Assembly: GCF_017562075.2 (NCBI RefSeq)
Contig: NC_054085.1
Coordinates: 33,605,039-33,669,038 of the forward strand
Length of the DNA stretch: 64,000 nt
Source of the DNA: Anopheles merus
Taxonomy: Eukaryota > Arthropoda > Insecta > Diptera > Culicidae
Reading direction: 5' to 3'
Shown: positions 10,598-24,227 of the stretch, in pieces
Position numbering within the stretch: the first letter of the stretch is position 1
Layout: every line of letters starts with the position of its first letter
The notes under the pieces: model-generated
What the model was told of the DNA's origin: nothing
Databases searched by the model: none
The model's input: only the letters and a program-made list of their open reading frames with translations
Made by a program: the position numbers and the translations under genes

Positions 10598-10689
10598 TTA
10601 ATCGAACGTGTATACACAACTACAGCACAAGAAACTAGATAAATGTTCAATGTACATAACAAAGCTCTGAGCTCATTCAAACCCAAAGT

Positions 10690-10995
10690 GATACTGTTTA
10701 TGTCTTAACAAATTCTAACCGAAACAATGTCCATGTCAGCGTCGCGTACTCAATTGTGATAATCATGAGATGATGCTCAAACAGATAGTTTGATCAATAC
10801 ATGCTTGGTGACTTTTGAGCAATCAACGCTTGGTCAGTCACTTTGATAAATTCCTACAGAAACAAATACATGTCAGCGTTGCCAGCTCTACTGTGATGAT
10901 CAGAGGTGAGACTTAAGCAGTTGGAACGTCCATCACATGGTTGGTGACATTTTCCTTAACCAACACTTGGACGCCCAACATTTTCTGTCGGTGAT
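10690..10995. repeat. Two diverged ~140-bp tandem repeat units
   Basis: Two tandem copies (about 10718-10854 and 10855-10995) share the order: CATGTCAGCG, then TGTGAT-ATCA-GAG, ACTCAAACAG-like, CATGCTTGGTGAC-like and CTTGGTCAGTCACTT-like segments. The same unit occurs at least twice within the hAT-like element at 21126-21821, so this is a dispersed family rather than a local duplication. I cannot see defined TIRs at this locus; it may be a truncated or internal-only copy. Confidence 0.75.
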
Positions 10996-10999
10996 TATC

Positions 11000-12947
11000 A
11001 CGTTAGTCATAAATACATTAATAGTAGTTGGTATGTATCTATTTTCATGTTTAAAACATATTCACTACTACCTACTCATGAGACTAGAATATAACGTTTA
11101 TCATATTTATGTATAACGTTGATATTAATCGTAAAACCTCCAACTAAAAAAGATATTTTGATTATTAAATTATCTATTACCAAACTAACATGCCTATCTT
11201 AAAAATATAAATAAAGATAAATATAAATAACAGTATCGTCGTTATCACTCGCAGTATAAACTGGAACTGAAGGATTGTATCTCAAAAAGACCTTGCCGAA
11301 CAAACGATATTAAAACTATCTTCTTTATCATGCGGCTAAAACGTACAAGAGATTGTTTAAGTAAATATTTTGAAATTGTTTGATGTAATAGCAGACCGAT
11401 TGTCTGATCTTTTATCCATTTTAATATGAAAGTCATACCCCTACAGCAAAGCAGTTAAAAACTCGGAAAACTGCCACTTTAAACAGGAGTAAGAATTAAA
11501 GCACGAGTAAGCTTTCTTTTGAATGTTTTACTGCTTAAAAGTTCCCATCAATCTTGCTGACTCTCATGCTAGCACAATCAATCTTTAAGCTAGAACGAAG
11601 GAAACCTTCGTAGTACACCCTTCAACCAGAAACCACTTCCTTTGGTAGTTTTATACACACACAAAAAATACAAGCCAACTCACCTGCATCCTGTTGCTGT
11701 CGGTGTTCGGTTCCGATCGATGTTTTCATCCCCAAACGTTTTCTATAAGTTTTGCCACGTCAGCAACAACGAGAAGCCGGAACCAGCTGGCACCTGAAGC
11801 CGTTCGTGCTGGAACGAGACAAACGACACGAAAGCAGTGAGTGAGCATCAGTAAAGTGGGACCGATCCAAAAAAAGAAAAAAAAAGAAGAAAAAAACTAT
11901 TCCCCCCCTCCCGCCCCAAGTTTCCCGAGGGTATGTGTTTTGGATTATTGATGGTTAATGTAGATGTTCCCTGCTGTTGCTTTGCGGGGTTTGCGGGCAA
12001 TCGAACTGAACTTCGTTTTACGATTGTGCTGCAGTTTGCCAGCGTATGCAGTTTTGGCTTGACGCTCCCAAAGGGGGCATGACCGTCAGTTTTCCCCCCG
12101 AGCGGGTGAGTATGCAAAACACAATAACCCTCCATCCAGCTCGACCGTTGAGTGGCCAATTGGCCGCTTGCCGGACTCGAAGCGGAAAGAAGCGGACGGA
12201 CGGTGCTCTGATGCAGCATTTTCGACCGGCGCTTCCGATGGGAACATTCTGCAGCGACATCTGGTTGTGTTTGGTTCTGCTCGGGCGGGTTTCTATCGGA
12301 AGTGGTGCGATCATCGGTGAACTTGCAGACAAGGTTGAGGTTGATTTATGAAAATATTTAGTGCAAATCAAGCGAGGCCAAACATCAAGCGTCGGGCTCG
12401 GGAGGCTTTTAGTACGGGGGATCGTTTAGGGAACGAGCCATTCTCGCCGTTCGCAAAGTAGGATATTGAATATTGGCCCTCAGCAAAGGCTTTTCAGGTC
12501 AATATTGACAAGGAAATGGGTTTCGGGGGAGGGAGGCGCCGTCTGTTATTTCTGGAAAACATGTAGCGTGCCACTATTATTTCGGTGCATTTGACCGAGC
12601 AGCCCATCAGCCCCAATCCCCTCACCGACGACGATGACGGTGCTGCTGCCCCGTCTCAACGAACATGGCCAACTGCCAACTGCCTTCCCCGCGCTTTGGG
12701 AGGTTGTGGATCCCCATCCACAAACCGCACGCCGCCGTCAACGCCATGTATCGCCCTGTCGGTGCGCAAAACTTCGATCCGATAAAGTTATTAGACTTCC
12801 TATTCGGCTTTCCGACGCTCGGAGTAGATTGTTTTTCCTTCCTTTTCTGTACTGCTGCTGGTCGTTCTGCTGCTTCTGCCAGCCTTTTTCTGTGGCGTTG
12901 CTGTGTTCTGGATGCCGTGTTTCGGCAGGCGCCTTGCGTCTGCGTTG

Positions 12948-12949
<2 letters not shown>
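11000..12949. other. No gene recognised
   Basis: AT-rich to about 11650, then more balanced. Overlapping frames around 11848-12371 and 12585-12948 lie on both strands without recognisable domains. Confidence 0.55.

Positions 12950-13028
<79 letters not shown>
12950..13028. repeat. CA dinucleotide microsatellite (79 bp)
   Basis: About 39 uninterrupted CA units. Apparent frames of up to 174 codons on the minus strand owe their length to this tract (valine-cysteine repeats) and are artefacts. Confidence 0.98.
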
Positions 13029-13031
<3 letters not shown>

Positions 13032-13875
13032 TCGAATACGAAACACACGCTAGACTCTGCCCTCTGCCAAGGCGGGCCAAATGCGGATAAATTGATCGGA
13101 AGTGTAACGGAAGAGTACGGACATAAATAAATACGATCGCTAGCACTAGCAGCTGGTTGTTGCGAGCTGCATGCCCCCCACCTCTTCACTTGATGCACGT
13201 CCGGGGGTTTATGCAACTGCAGAGCGCACATAAAAGAGCGACCGGATGATCGGGATCCTTCGGGTGGTGGGAAGCTGCAGTTCGATAAATTGCACTTTTC
13301 AATTGCAAAACGAGGTAAAGCAAGAACGCGTGAGCTGAGAAAAAAGGTTGGACTGAAGGGGTTTCATTCAGGCCGCCATGCAGCACATACTTAAGGGGAG
13401 CGGGTAGGGTTTATTGATTTTTATTACTTGTGTAGAATATGGAGGAGGTTATTCAATGGAATTAATTCAGCTGCTCAGCATAGAAGCGCAATGCAAATTC
13501 GAGTAATCCGTTTCATAATGCTATTTATCTCAACTGAGGATTACAAATTACTGTAAGAAAGTGGTGTGTTATAATTTACTAATTTAATTTTTTCATAATT
13601 TAATGACGCATATTAATTCTTAGTCTTTACTCAAAACAAAATTAAAAAATATCAATAGGAATTTTAAACTAAACTTGTATTTTTTAGCATTGTTCTTTTG
13701 CCAAGAAGACCTTTTTGTGTATTGATAAGAAAATCGATTGTGTTAAGTGTGCTACAGTTTTGATTTTTGAGCTGTATGGCAGCAAGAAGTCGTTGAAAAA
13801 GATCGTAAAAGCTCTTTTTGCGCCTGAAAGTATGCTAATAGAGGGTAAATATGCCCCTTTCCCTTTTAAGATCGT

Positions 13876-13893
13876 AACCTGAAATTTCAGGTT
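13876..13893. repeat. 18-bp perfect palindrome
   Basis: AACCTGAAATTTCAGGTT equals its own reverse complement. It could bind a dimeric factor or be chance in AT-rich DNA; there is no adjacent promoter signature. Confidence 0.8.
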
Positions 13894-14903
13894 GCCTTGC
13901 TGTTTGCAGTTCGCGAGTAGCTATCAAAGTGAGTATAATATACAGGTGGGCTTATCCCAAGGTGTATGTATTTCGAAGGTTGATTTTTATCGCCACTGCT
14001 TCTGAATGAAAAGGCCCCAGCAAAAATAAATATAGTAGTAAAGGCAGTCAATATAAATGTATTGTAATTGTTGATATAGGTAAATAATCCTTTAAGTGAT
14101 ACGGCAAGTCAGGGCGAAAGAATAAAATAAAAGATTATCTCACGCCGATTTTTCTCAGCGCCTGAAGGTATGCAAAGTTACAGCATACGTTGTTATTAAT
14201 TAATTTAGGGCAAATTAATCCGTTTATATAAAAATTGGTACTTAAAATAAATATTCAGGACCAATAAACCCAAAAAGATATAAGGAACAGCAATACGTAA
14301 TTATTTAAATCCGGTTTCTAAGCAAAAATTCCAGGTAAAAACCGTACTGAGCAATTCTTTAATTATACCGTAAACCTAACATTCTAGGAATCAATTGTTA
14401 TTCTTACTTAGAAAAAAAAAAGCCAGTACGCGAGCAATGCCCCACTGAAACAAATGAAAATAGAACCAGCAAAAAGAGAAGAAAGAAAAAAAAACAAAAC
14501 ACCCCGAGAAGCGGGAAGCCGTAACGGCCGATACTCAACTTTCGTTCATTATTATAACGGAATGAATAATTTGCGAGCAGCATATTCCACCAACACGCGC
14601 ACGGCGCAGGCGACAATAAAAACTTCATTTCAATAACACCATTATACCACCGGCGCTACTGTCAGACGGTGTCCCATTCCCACCCCACCTCCACTCATTG
14701 CACTTCCTCCAAAAACTGCAATCTATTGAGTCAGCATGTTTAAAAAAAAAACGGGCATCGAAAGGACCTTAACAAATGTCGACATTTGTGCTCGACATAC
14801 TCTCTTACACACACACACTACATGTATGTGCCGCTCATCGCAAGGGTAATTTAATGTTAGTTTTCAGTCGACTGGCCACGATGACCACGGAGCTTTTTTG
14901 TTA

Positions 14904-14924
14904 CTGCTGCTGCTGCTGCTGCTG
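14904..14924. repeat. CTG trinucleotide repeat (7 units)
   Basis: Seven CTG units. Not inside a recognisable coding frame. Confidence 0.9.
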
Positions 14925-15181
14925 TGAGTTGGCTTTTTTGCTTCGTCCGTTCCCTATTTGACCATGAACGTGTACCGTGCAAACCATATTGAGTGAGAGT
15001 ATATGTTATGTGTGTGTGCGTGTGTTACTTTCGCGCCCCAAAATCACGGGAAGGGAAAGGAAAATCGATGAAAAGCTTCACGTTGATTCACCGAACATGG
15101 GTAGGGCGCGAACCGGGAAAGAGAGAGAGAGCGTTGCAAGCAGGCGGTGGAAATAAAAACCTACCATTTCCTTCCCCACTT

Positions 15182-15188
<7 letters not shown>

Positions 15189-15212
<24 letters not shown>
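15189..15212. repeat. CT dinucleotide repeat
   Basis: About twelve CT units in a pyrimidine-rich stretch. Confidence 0.9.
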
Positions 15213-18200
15213 TTCTTTCACATAAACCCTTTCCCTCGGTTCAGCCCTGCAATCAGTGTCAACCTGTAGAGCGTGTACCGAGCGAGCGAAGCACGAAAGC
15301 GCGTATCGCGTAAAGCGATTCTTTATGGCTGCGTCATTGTAATCACGGTTGGGATCATCGGTCGGTATGAGTGGTGAGAGAGTGTGTGTCTGCGTGTGTG
15401 AGTAAAAGGAACGCTACCAACGGTATTGAACCGTGTGCACGTACGCCCAGGTGTAGTCGAAATCAAACAATAAACTTCCCGCCCCCTCCTGCTCAACCGG
15501 TTCGTCGCTTGCTTTGCCACGCTGTGGTTGCCCTTGAAGTGTGTGCGAGCCGTGATGGAGGAATGTTTGTAAAAGGATTTCCATACCGCACGCAGTATTT
15601 CACAGCACAGAATGGCTGTATCCCTTTTTTTGAAATGGAAAGGAAAACGCTTTCAAGCCGACCCGAGCGATGCTGAGTGGTTTTCGGGGCAAATGAACAT
15701 TAATGCACCTCGTACTCACTTATAATCAGTTTGTGTTTGTGCTTTCCTTTTCTCATTCCCAATACATCCTTCAAGTATATCTTCAAGTTCAAGCAAATAA
15801 TAATGTGCTTGTGACAGTTTCCAATACAGTTGCTGTTGTTATTATTTTTTTTCAACAAGAAATGAAGAGCCCCAGAAACAATACGTGCCAACGAGCGGAC
15901 AATGAGCTGACGGGTGTAGACGGTCTACCATTGCGACATTGCTACCACGTTATTTATACATCTTTATTATGTCTTTTCTTGTTGCGAGTTGGCAATTGTG
16001 TTGCTTCCGTGCCAGGGGTAGTACCGGGTTTTGCTTTCGTTATTCTTTCCCACCGCCCAGTGTGTCGTGTGTTGTTTTCTATTCTATTCGGTAAAACAAC
16101 ATCGAAACAAACCTCTCAGCAGTGTGCCAGTACGAACCGAGCATTCGGCGCGCAAGAAAACACAACGTTTTTGGGAAGGAAAAAGTACAACTCAACTAAG
16201 CCTTGCCTTTAAGCGGGTTCGTGGTGAGACAGAGGCAAAAAAGGACACTGTGAAACAAAGCTTAAACAGAGGGCAGAGGAAGAGGAACGGGTTGTGCGAA
16301 ATGGAAATGAAAAGTATCAACCCAAATGACTAACGATGGCGGGGATCGGTGGAGAGCGCTGGCGACGAGTGACTTTGTGTTTATGAGGCGTGTGACAACG
16401 TGTGGCGGGAGGGCGGGGTGTGGAGTGGAAACAAAACACACACAATGAAGAAGTCATTTTTTAATCCCACCCAGAAGAAAAATCCGTCCTTGAGCCGTTG
16501 TACTTGTCATCCAGCAGCAGCAGCAGCACTGCTATCGAAGCTATTGAAGTCTGTCAAAGGGCGTGGAGGCGTGTACCGCTCGGAGCGTGCAACTCCTGAG
16601 ACTGGGACTGTACTAACTGTTTTAGAACAAAAAAAAAGGAACGAACTTTATCGCAACGGCACGGGAAAGGTGCGGGCGTCATATGTCAGGATGGTATGGT
16701 AGCTTTTGGTATGATTTCGTGTCATTTTTGTCTGTGCTGCTGGTTGTTATTATTAATGCCACGCGAGCAAACAGGTGGGATGAAGCTCGGGATTTTTTAT
16801 TTTTGCTTTTTTTTTTAGCCGACGGGTTTCACTGCTGGATTGAGTGCTCTTTCCAGCGTGTGTGTGTGTGTGTGTGTATACAGGTGGGTGAGTAACAGTC
16901 CATCGAAGGTTTTGCTGGCTTCCGTGACACTTTATTTCTTCCGCTTTCGCCCTCGCATTCGCTGCCGGGCGTATCGGAACCGGCGGCGCCAGAGCAGCAG
17001 GTGCTGCGTTGGCGGGGATTCAATTATGGTGCCTTTCTTTGTTTTATAACAGAACCATGCCCACTCTCCTTCCCATGTCCCCCTCCCTGTACACCCATCG
17101 CACGACTACCGTCCGTATCGGTATAATACGTTATTCAATATTGCGCGTTTATGTTGCGCGTTCTGTACCCAGTTGCCGCTGGCGTGCCGTAAATTGGCGT
17201 GTTTCACTACCATTAAAAGCTTGAAATAGCAGTTTAATGCTGCCAGTGACGGCGAGTTGTCGGAGCGCGTGGGGAGTGTGGGGGAGCAAGGAGTTGAAAA
17301 GTGTTTACAAAATTTTACCACTGATCAAATCAACGAGAGCGTATGGATGATGAATGCTGAGAGAGAGACGTTTGAGCTTGATTGGTGAATGGGATGGAGG
17401 CGCATGTGGGTGGTGTGTGGTGTGATTGTGCATTTGGCGCTCGGTTTGCCGCTTGACTGTTGGCGTTTGATGGATCAAAGTTTAACGGCATCATCAGTAG
17501 CGTTTGATTGTGTGTGTGTATAATTGAACGATTAAAGTTCAAATAAAAGGAATACACTATCTTATGAAGCAAGCAATATTGTATAAACTAATCTGAGGGA
17601 ATATCGTTTTCACTACATATTTATTAACTGCATTATTTTGTCGTTTATAGATCAGTTTAAAAGGTTAACTGTTTGTTACTTTATATGATAAAGTTAATAA
17701 CACAATAAAATATAATAAAATAGCACACTGCACGCAAAGGAGGCGCATGGTAGTAGGTATTTAAAAATCTTCCAAAAATACATAAAAACATATTTTAGGA
17801 AGGTTTTATAGAAATTCATTTTTAAACGATTTTTAAAAAGTATTTTTATAACGTTTTTGGGAATCCTATGAGTTTTTAATGTGTCGATTCTACTCTATCG
17901 CATTTTATTTTTAACGAAGTAAACGAATGATTCATCGAATAAAATATCATGAATTATTGATCCATATTTTTATATCATTTTATGCGAAGCTTTTCGACAA
18001 CGCGTTTAATTAACTCATCAATTTAATTTTCAGACACTTTACCTCCTTTAGGTACCAATCTCCTGGCATATCCCACGCCTATCACGGCATTGCAGTTCAG
18101 TGAGCCATTTCGGTTTCCTCAACTCAACTCATTTAAGCTCACTCTGGTCGATGCGCCTCACCGAGCAGCATGTCAACGGTCCGTTAAACGTTTAACGCGT

Positions 18201-20810
18201 TTAATCGATGATGGCGATGATAATGATAATACGTTCCATCGCTTACGTATCACTGACCAGCGAGCGTGTACGCGCTGGATAGGGAAGGCGCGGGTTAAAA
18301 TCGTTACTATCTCCCGCCGAATCGGAAAAAAGGATGTTTCGACCGTTGGCTGCATAAGAATGGTGCACTGGCCGGACGGTGGTACTCGTAAAGCCCTACA
18401 GCCATTAATTCGATCCAGGGGATCATAAATCCGAGGGCGGGGAGCTTTTATAGTACCAAACACAGTTCCTTCTACGCAAAAAAAAAGCAAAAACCTTGAA
18501 TTTTATGCTTTTGCCGCAGTCACGGCCCGATCGAACGAAAACGGTGTACTGTGTTCGTGGCCGACGTCAAATTGGTGATAATGAATTGGAGGGATTTCGG
18601 CTTGCTGTTTATGTTTTTACTCAGTGTTTTGTTTTACACCGGGTAATGGTATCGTTTTCCTGCTTTTTTCATGCCTCAAGCCTCAGCTGTGAAGGTCAAG
18701 TCAGGGCTTGGAGGGATTTTAAGCCCTAGCGGTGTTTTTTCCCTCCCATTGTCTAGCATCGTTACGCGAGAATCGAGAATTATGTTCCTGCTAGCAAAAG
18801 TAGGTTAATTGTTGCTGGGTGCTGCAAAAGCACGGTAAAAAAGAAGGAAAGACGATTGCGAGCGATCGCAAACCACCATTTGCAGTGTAAGTGAGTTATC
18901 AGCAGCGCGTTTTCCGACAGGTGCGGGATGCGGTTAGACGTTCGTGTGCCGCATTCACGAGAGAAAAAAAAAATGGGGCAGCATCAGAATGTTTTAAAAT
19001 TTATTTGCTCGTTCATTAGCGTTGCTGCTGCTGCTACTGCCTGCAATCGAGGCAATTTACATAATCGCAACGAAAGCCGGCCGGTTTGCGACAAGAGGCG
19101 AAAACGAAAATTGCGCTATAAATCTGGTGAAGGGCGTGTAACAGGGCTTGCAGTTGTACCAGCACAATGGGTGAGGTATAAATAAAGAGTTTATAGTTTA
19201 TATATAAGAATATAAGTAACGAAAAGACGATAAGGAATGAGTGTGAAGTGATGTGTGCACGGTTTTTCATTTAATTTGATGCACATTAAGGTAAAATGGT
19301 GCATTAAGTGCAAACAATCACCGTTAATACGCCTTCTTTCCTTTCCATACAAACGATCGTACTGTTCAACGTTCGTAGTAGGGAAAGTGAGGATTGTAAG
19401 TAATTTATACTTTGAAAGACTATTCTGTAATTGAAAAACTCAAGAAAAATAGATGAATTTTACATAATTCAGATCAAGCCCTATAAAACCCTTACTCTTC
19501 ATCGATACAAAGCGATCAGAAATACTGATTTATTCAGTACCACCTTCGAAAAGCTCACTCAAACGAACCAAAACAAGGAATAAATGGATGTACCGAACAG
19601 TCTCTAACTCACCGTTCATCTTTTCAATTTCATTTTATTCGTCAAACATATGGAGTTGTGATTCCAGGGGCAGCCCATCCTTCCTATCATGTTTTACTGC
19701 GCTGCGTTGGTGTGAATCAATTTGATTTTATTTGCAAATCACAACGGGGTTCAATCCCTTGTGGGTGTCTTTGTTTTTTTTTTTACTCGCCATTTCCCAT
19801 TCCCACTGTAAAGGTGCAAAAGGTGCTACGGTGCTTCTCAAAAGCCTGTCCCGATTGTGGGAGGACAGAGGGCATCGAAGAGCTCGAAGGAACGAAACAC
19901 CAAAGAAACAACAAACCAAGATAAACACATTCGATTGCATTTTGTAATTTAGCTACGGCGAAGGCCAAGATTAAATGAGACGGAGAGGTGCTCGAGCTTG
20001 GAGCAAGGTGCCTCAAAAAGATTGGCATTTTATTTGATGCTATTGGAGTGGTGTGTAGGAGGCAGGCCGCTTTAGATGGATGTTTTTTTTAAAGAGGCTT
20101 TGTCAGTGTCGATCTGCTCTCACCGTTGTCCGACGACGCGTGCAGAAGGGAATCGCCCTTAAACAGTTGTATGTGTGTGGGGTTGGGAAGAAAGCAACCA
20201 TTTTATAGACACAATCGCACACCGTAGCCACAAAAGTTTACGTTTCACTGCAAATGAAAAAAGGCGAACCTTCGGTCGCGCTCGTAAAGTGCAGCGATAC
20301 GTACAGCGCGGCGCGGGACGGCACGCTATCGAACATGGTAAAGTTCACCACACACCATAAGAGATGAAGAAAGCTGTACAACACACACACACATACATAC
20401 GCGACTGAAATCAAAAGGTGGTTTTGCTTTAATTTTTACCACACAAGAATGTAGATCGTTGTGCTTGTTTTTGTTGTGTGTGTTTGTGTGTTTGTAATTA
20501 TTTCAACGAATTCACGCCCTTCGCGAATGCTGTGGCTGTTACGGGCTGTGCGGTCAGGCGAGCTGCTCTAGAATCGGACTAACTTCACTCGCCAAAGAGT
20601 GTTCCGATGATTTCCTTTGTTCTCGGAGCAAGCAACGGTTATTGTAAAATGATGGGAGAAAACTTTTTGTACCTCATAATCATAAAACGGACCCAGGCGT
20701 AAGGAGGCGGGCCGATATGTAAAAGGATCTTTGGCAAATGTTACTTTGATGCTTAAGTGCACCATGAATTGAAACAGTTTTTACTGAAGAGAAGACATTG
20801 AGAGCGACGA

Positions 20811-20812
20811 AG

Positions 20813-20864
<52 letters not shown>

Positions 20865-20907
20865 GAAAGAGAAAGAGAGAGAGAGGGAGAGAAAGGGAAA
20901 GAGAAAG
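20811..20907. repeat. GA-rich microsatellite (interrupted)
   Basis: About 97 bp of GA with AAAG and GGGA interruptions. A second shorter GA tract follows at 21003-21028. Both resemble the purer GA tract at 49100-49170. Confidence 0.95.
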
Positions 20908-21125
20908 CTGCGAATGATGTTATGGCACGCTCCATATGATCGTCGCGTGAAAATCATAACTTTGTTGAATTTATCGCAATCATTGAACGTTTTTAATATC
21001 AGGAGAGAGAGAGAAAGAGAGAGAGAGACGTTTTAGGATTTACTGTATCATAAAGGTAAGAGTTATACCCACTGAGTATAGACATCAGAAATGCATTTTA
21101 GGGCATATGAACATAGAACAATAAT

Positions 21126-21821
21126 CAGTGCTGCAAAAAGTCACTGTCAATGGCATATGAAAATCTGACTGAAACAAAATCCATGTCACGTATTCACCTT
21201 ACTAGTGAGATGACCAGAGGTGACACTCAATTCGATTGGTGTGACCAATACATGCTTGGAGACATTTTTGCGACCATCACCTGGTCAGTCACTACATGTC
21301 ATGTCACCTTTGTTTTACTGTGATTCTGCAAAATTGTCAGTGACATAGCCATGACACATTCCGGCTGAATCCAAATCTTGTCAACGTCACTGGCTCTATT
21401 GTCATAATTTAGAGGTGAGACTCAAACAGTTCAAGTAGCCATCACATGCTTGGTGACAGTTTTGTGCAATCAACTCTTTGTCAGTCACTTGGTCGTGATA
21501 TTGTCTGTCTGTGACCATCACAATAGTCACGGGTGATATGTGGTGGTTGCTAGTGGTTTCAAGAAACAAAAGAGCATTTTTTCTGTCGAAATTTCGACAA
21601 GCATGTGATTGATCCACTGCTGCTGCTTGAGTATCACCTCTGATCATCTCAGTTGGAAACGTGAGCTGATTTGAGCTTCGTTTCAGTCATGAGTGTTGGT
21701 GATTACTGAAACAGGGGCATTTGGCAGCGCTGTTTCCGGCTTAAAAAAACTCACATTTGACTCAAACACTCGCATGTCGTGGTGAACATCTTGTGATAGC
21801 TCATGACATTTTGCAGCACTG
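21126..21821. mobile_element. hAT-like non-autonomous element with internal repeats (696 bp)
   Basis: The left end CAGTGCTGCAAAAAGTCA and the reverse complement of the right end, CAGTGCTGCAAAATGTCA, differ at one of 18 bases. The 8 bases outside are ACAATAAT (21118-21125) and GCATTAAT (21822-21829), alike at 6 of 8, consistent with an aged 8-bp hAT target duplication. The interior has two direct copies of the ~140-190-bp unit also seen at 10690-10995 (around 21170-21355 and 21356-21535). A partial inverted copy lies near 21625-21660, where the bases complementary to GATGATCAGAGGTGATACTC appear. No transposase is encoded. Confidence 0.72.
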
Positions 21822-21829
21822 GCATTAAT

Positions 21830-23885
21830 TCAATGGAGCTTCCAAAACTCTTGTGTAAATGGAAATAATTTATCTATTTTTCAATAAATTGTTGATTATG
21901 CGAATTGAATAAATTTCAACAATTTGTTTCTCATCCTTCTCGAATTAGTAATTTTGAATGTTCATGAATTTTATAAATATTTTTTTTTGCATTTTACAAA
22001 TAAACTTCTTAGCATGTTCATTTGGCCCCTGGTTCCCTCATCAACACTGTCACTTCAGCAATATACTTTACAATCTTCCCCCTTTGATTTTAAAAGTGCA
22101 CGAATGAAATCCCTACCAAGTGTATGACATCTGTTCCGGTTGGTCGATGATTTAAAGGCCCAATGTGATAGCGCCGGTGCAATGAAAGTAATATCCCGAA
22201 AGCAAAACATGAAAGCAGGTAGCATTAGCTGGCACCATTTCGTACTGTGACTGATGCTGTTTGCAAGAAGGCTACACAAGTGGACTCCCATTGAAATGCA
22301 CACAAACACAAACGGGAGAGCTCTTTACGATTCAAGCCGGAGGTCATAAAATGATAAAAAGTAAATAGTTACACTCACTTCAATGGGCAGGAAGCTTCCA
22401 TGGAATGAGACGAGTAGTTGTAAATAAGCATCCGTAAACTGGGAACGCAGCGAGTGAATGTAAGGACACGGTTGCATCATCATCCCACAATCCTTTGACG
22501 GGAAAAGTCGTTGCGGGAAAGGGATTCGAGCAAACTGTGGGTTTTCGGACAAAGACGGTGATGGAATGGGTTATGCTTTGCAGCTCCAAAAACATACCGT
22601 GGGAAGAATCTGTTTCTGTTGTTCGCTGTTATTTTCGCGCGGAGCAAAAAGACTTATGAATATTAATCTAATAACTTTGGATGAAAACTTTCACAGTTTT
22701 TACGACACTTGGTTTATTTGTTTTGTTGCTCGGGAGGGCGAGAGCGAGTCCTTTCTTCCGCACCTGAGGCAGACCTGGTAGAAGATCACAGCCACCGCTT
22801 ACCTTGTTTTGTTGTTTGCCGGAGCTGACGAGGACGAGATTCATGTTAGTGATTTTTTGTTGCTTTGCCGGCTGGCGACTGGTGCTTGTGCCGAGTTGTA
22901 GGGAAGCAAGTGTAAGGTGTCAGTGCATTAGGTTTACATTTTAATGACAGCTTGGTGAGCGTGTGGTGAGCAAAGTTTTTCGGCAAAATGTTCCGCACAC
23001 CACTTACTGCTGGCATTTGATGTTTGGTACACCTGCGCCCGGGAGCTTTTGACGTCGGCGAGGTGACTGTGCTCCGTGCACGGGGAGGAATTTTGCAGCG
23101 CTGTTAATTTAATTTCGATTTTACATAATTTACGCTGTTTGTTTGTTTATGCCGACTTGCTTGCTGACGGAGGACGGTGAAGTGCCCTTTCTTTAGATTG
23201 TATAGTATGAAGCGAAAGGTTAGGAGGCGCGAAGCAAAACATCTAATTAAATATTGAATTAGAAGGGAACGCACAACAAAAGCAGTTGGCAGTTGAATTA
23301 ATGATGTAAATGGTCGCGTTGCTTCTAGCGGCAAGCGGCAGCGATGCGGAACCAGTAGTACCTGCAATGCAGCATCCATCATAGGTTGTCCGTGGTTGTG
23401 CAACTATGAAAAGCGTCAATGTTTAGTTTCATTTTCCGGTTGGTGAATGGCTCCCGGACGGAGCGCCGTGTTTTGTGCAAGCACTACAAAGAGGAGGTCC
23501 GTTTTTTGCTAAACACTGCCCTTGACCAGACTGTCGCCAACGCTGTTCCATTAGGGTTTTTGCTTGCTTGATTTTTTATTCATTTGCCACTACAGTCATT
23601 AGTATAAATGCACTTTAGATTGAAATTGTATTGCAATTTCTCTGCTTCTGTTTTTTGTGTCGTCTTGCTGTACAACTTGTGTTGAAACCACTCTCGAAGC
23701 CAAGGAAAATGGTGTTGAAATCGAAACATTCAGAAGCTACGCTAGCGGACGACTACGCTTACGATTAATGGAGGGAAATGGTTGCTCTAGCAACCAACTA
23801 GCAACGCTCGGTAGCATTTCAACCGGTGAGTCCATTTATCATCAACGATTTGCACAAAGCAGACTAGAGCAGGAATAGAGGGCAA

Positions 23886-23887
<2 letters not shown>
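21830..23887. other. No gene recognised
   Basis: AT-rich start, then mixed composition. Short overlapping frames occur on both strands; none has a recognisable domain. Confidence 0.55.

Positions 23888-23935
<48 letters not shown>
23888..23935. repeat. GT dinucleotide microsatellite (48 bp)
   Basis: About 24 GT units followed by a T run. Confidence 0.97.
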
Positions 23936-23938
<3 letters not shown>

Positions 23939-24227
23939 TTAACTTTTTTTTTGCCTGTCCGTGCCGATTGCATGGGTGCAACATTGTTGCAAAGAGTGAA
24001 ATAAAAATGCTCGAAACTCTTTTTTTTTAAACCCGCGTGCGAAAAGTTGGATAGTAAACTTTGTCTACCATCGTTTTACATGGTCCAATTAGCAGAAAAA
24101 CTTTAAAAGTTTGTGCAGAAAATGATTACACCGGTTGCATTTTGTCATATTAATTTATGTTGCGAATGCTTTTTTGCTATTGAATAAAAAAATAGAAATT
24201 AGTTCATTTTTATAACAATTCAAAGTA

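Larger units (their letters stand above)
13029..20810. other. No gene recognised over 7.8 kb
   Basis: No open frame here has a recognisable domain; the longest (169 codons at 15703-16212) looks like chance. Composition alternates between AT-rich segments (13400-14400, 17550-18050) and GC-richer segments. Small repeats are listed separately. Two 16-bp direct repeats reading GCGCCTGAAAGTATGC or one base different occur near 13818 and 14160. Confidence 0.55.

Noticed and set aside
12622..13231. Long frames with valine-cysteine or threonine-histidine repeats
   Set aside because: Their length comes from the CA microsatellite at 12950-13028.
14904..14924. CTG repeats as CRISPR-like or coding polyleucine
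   Set aside because: Simple trinucleotide repeats without spacers; no CRISPR array exists in the window.
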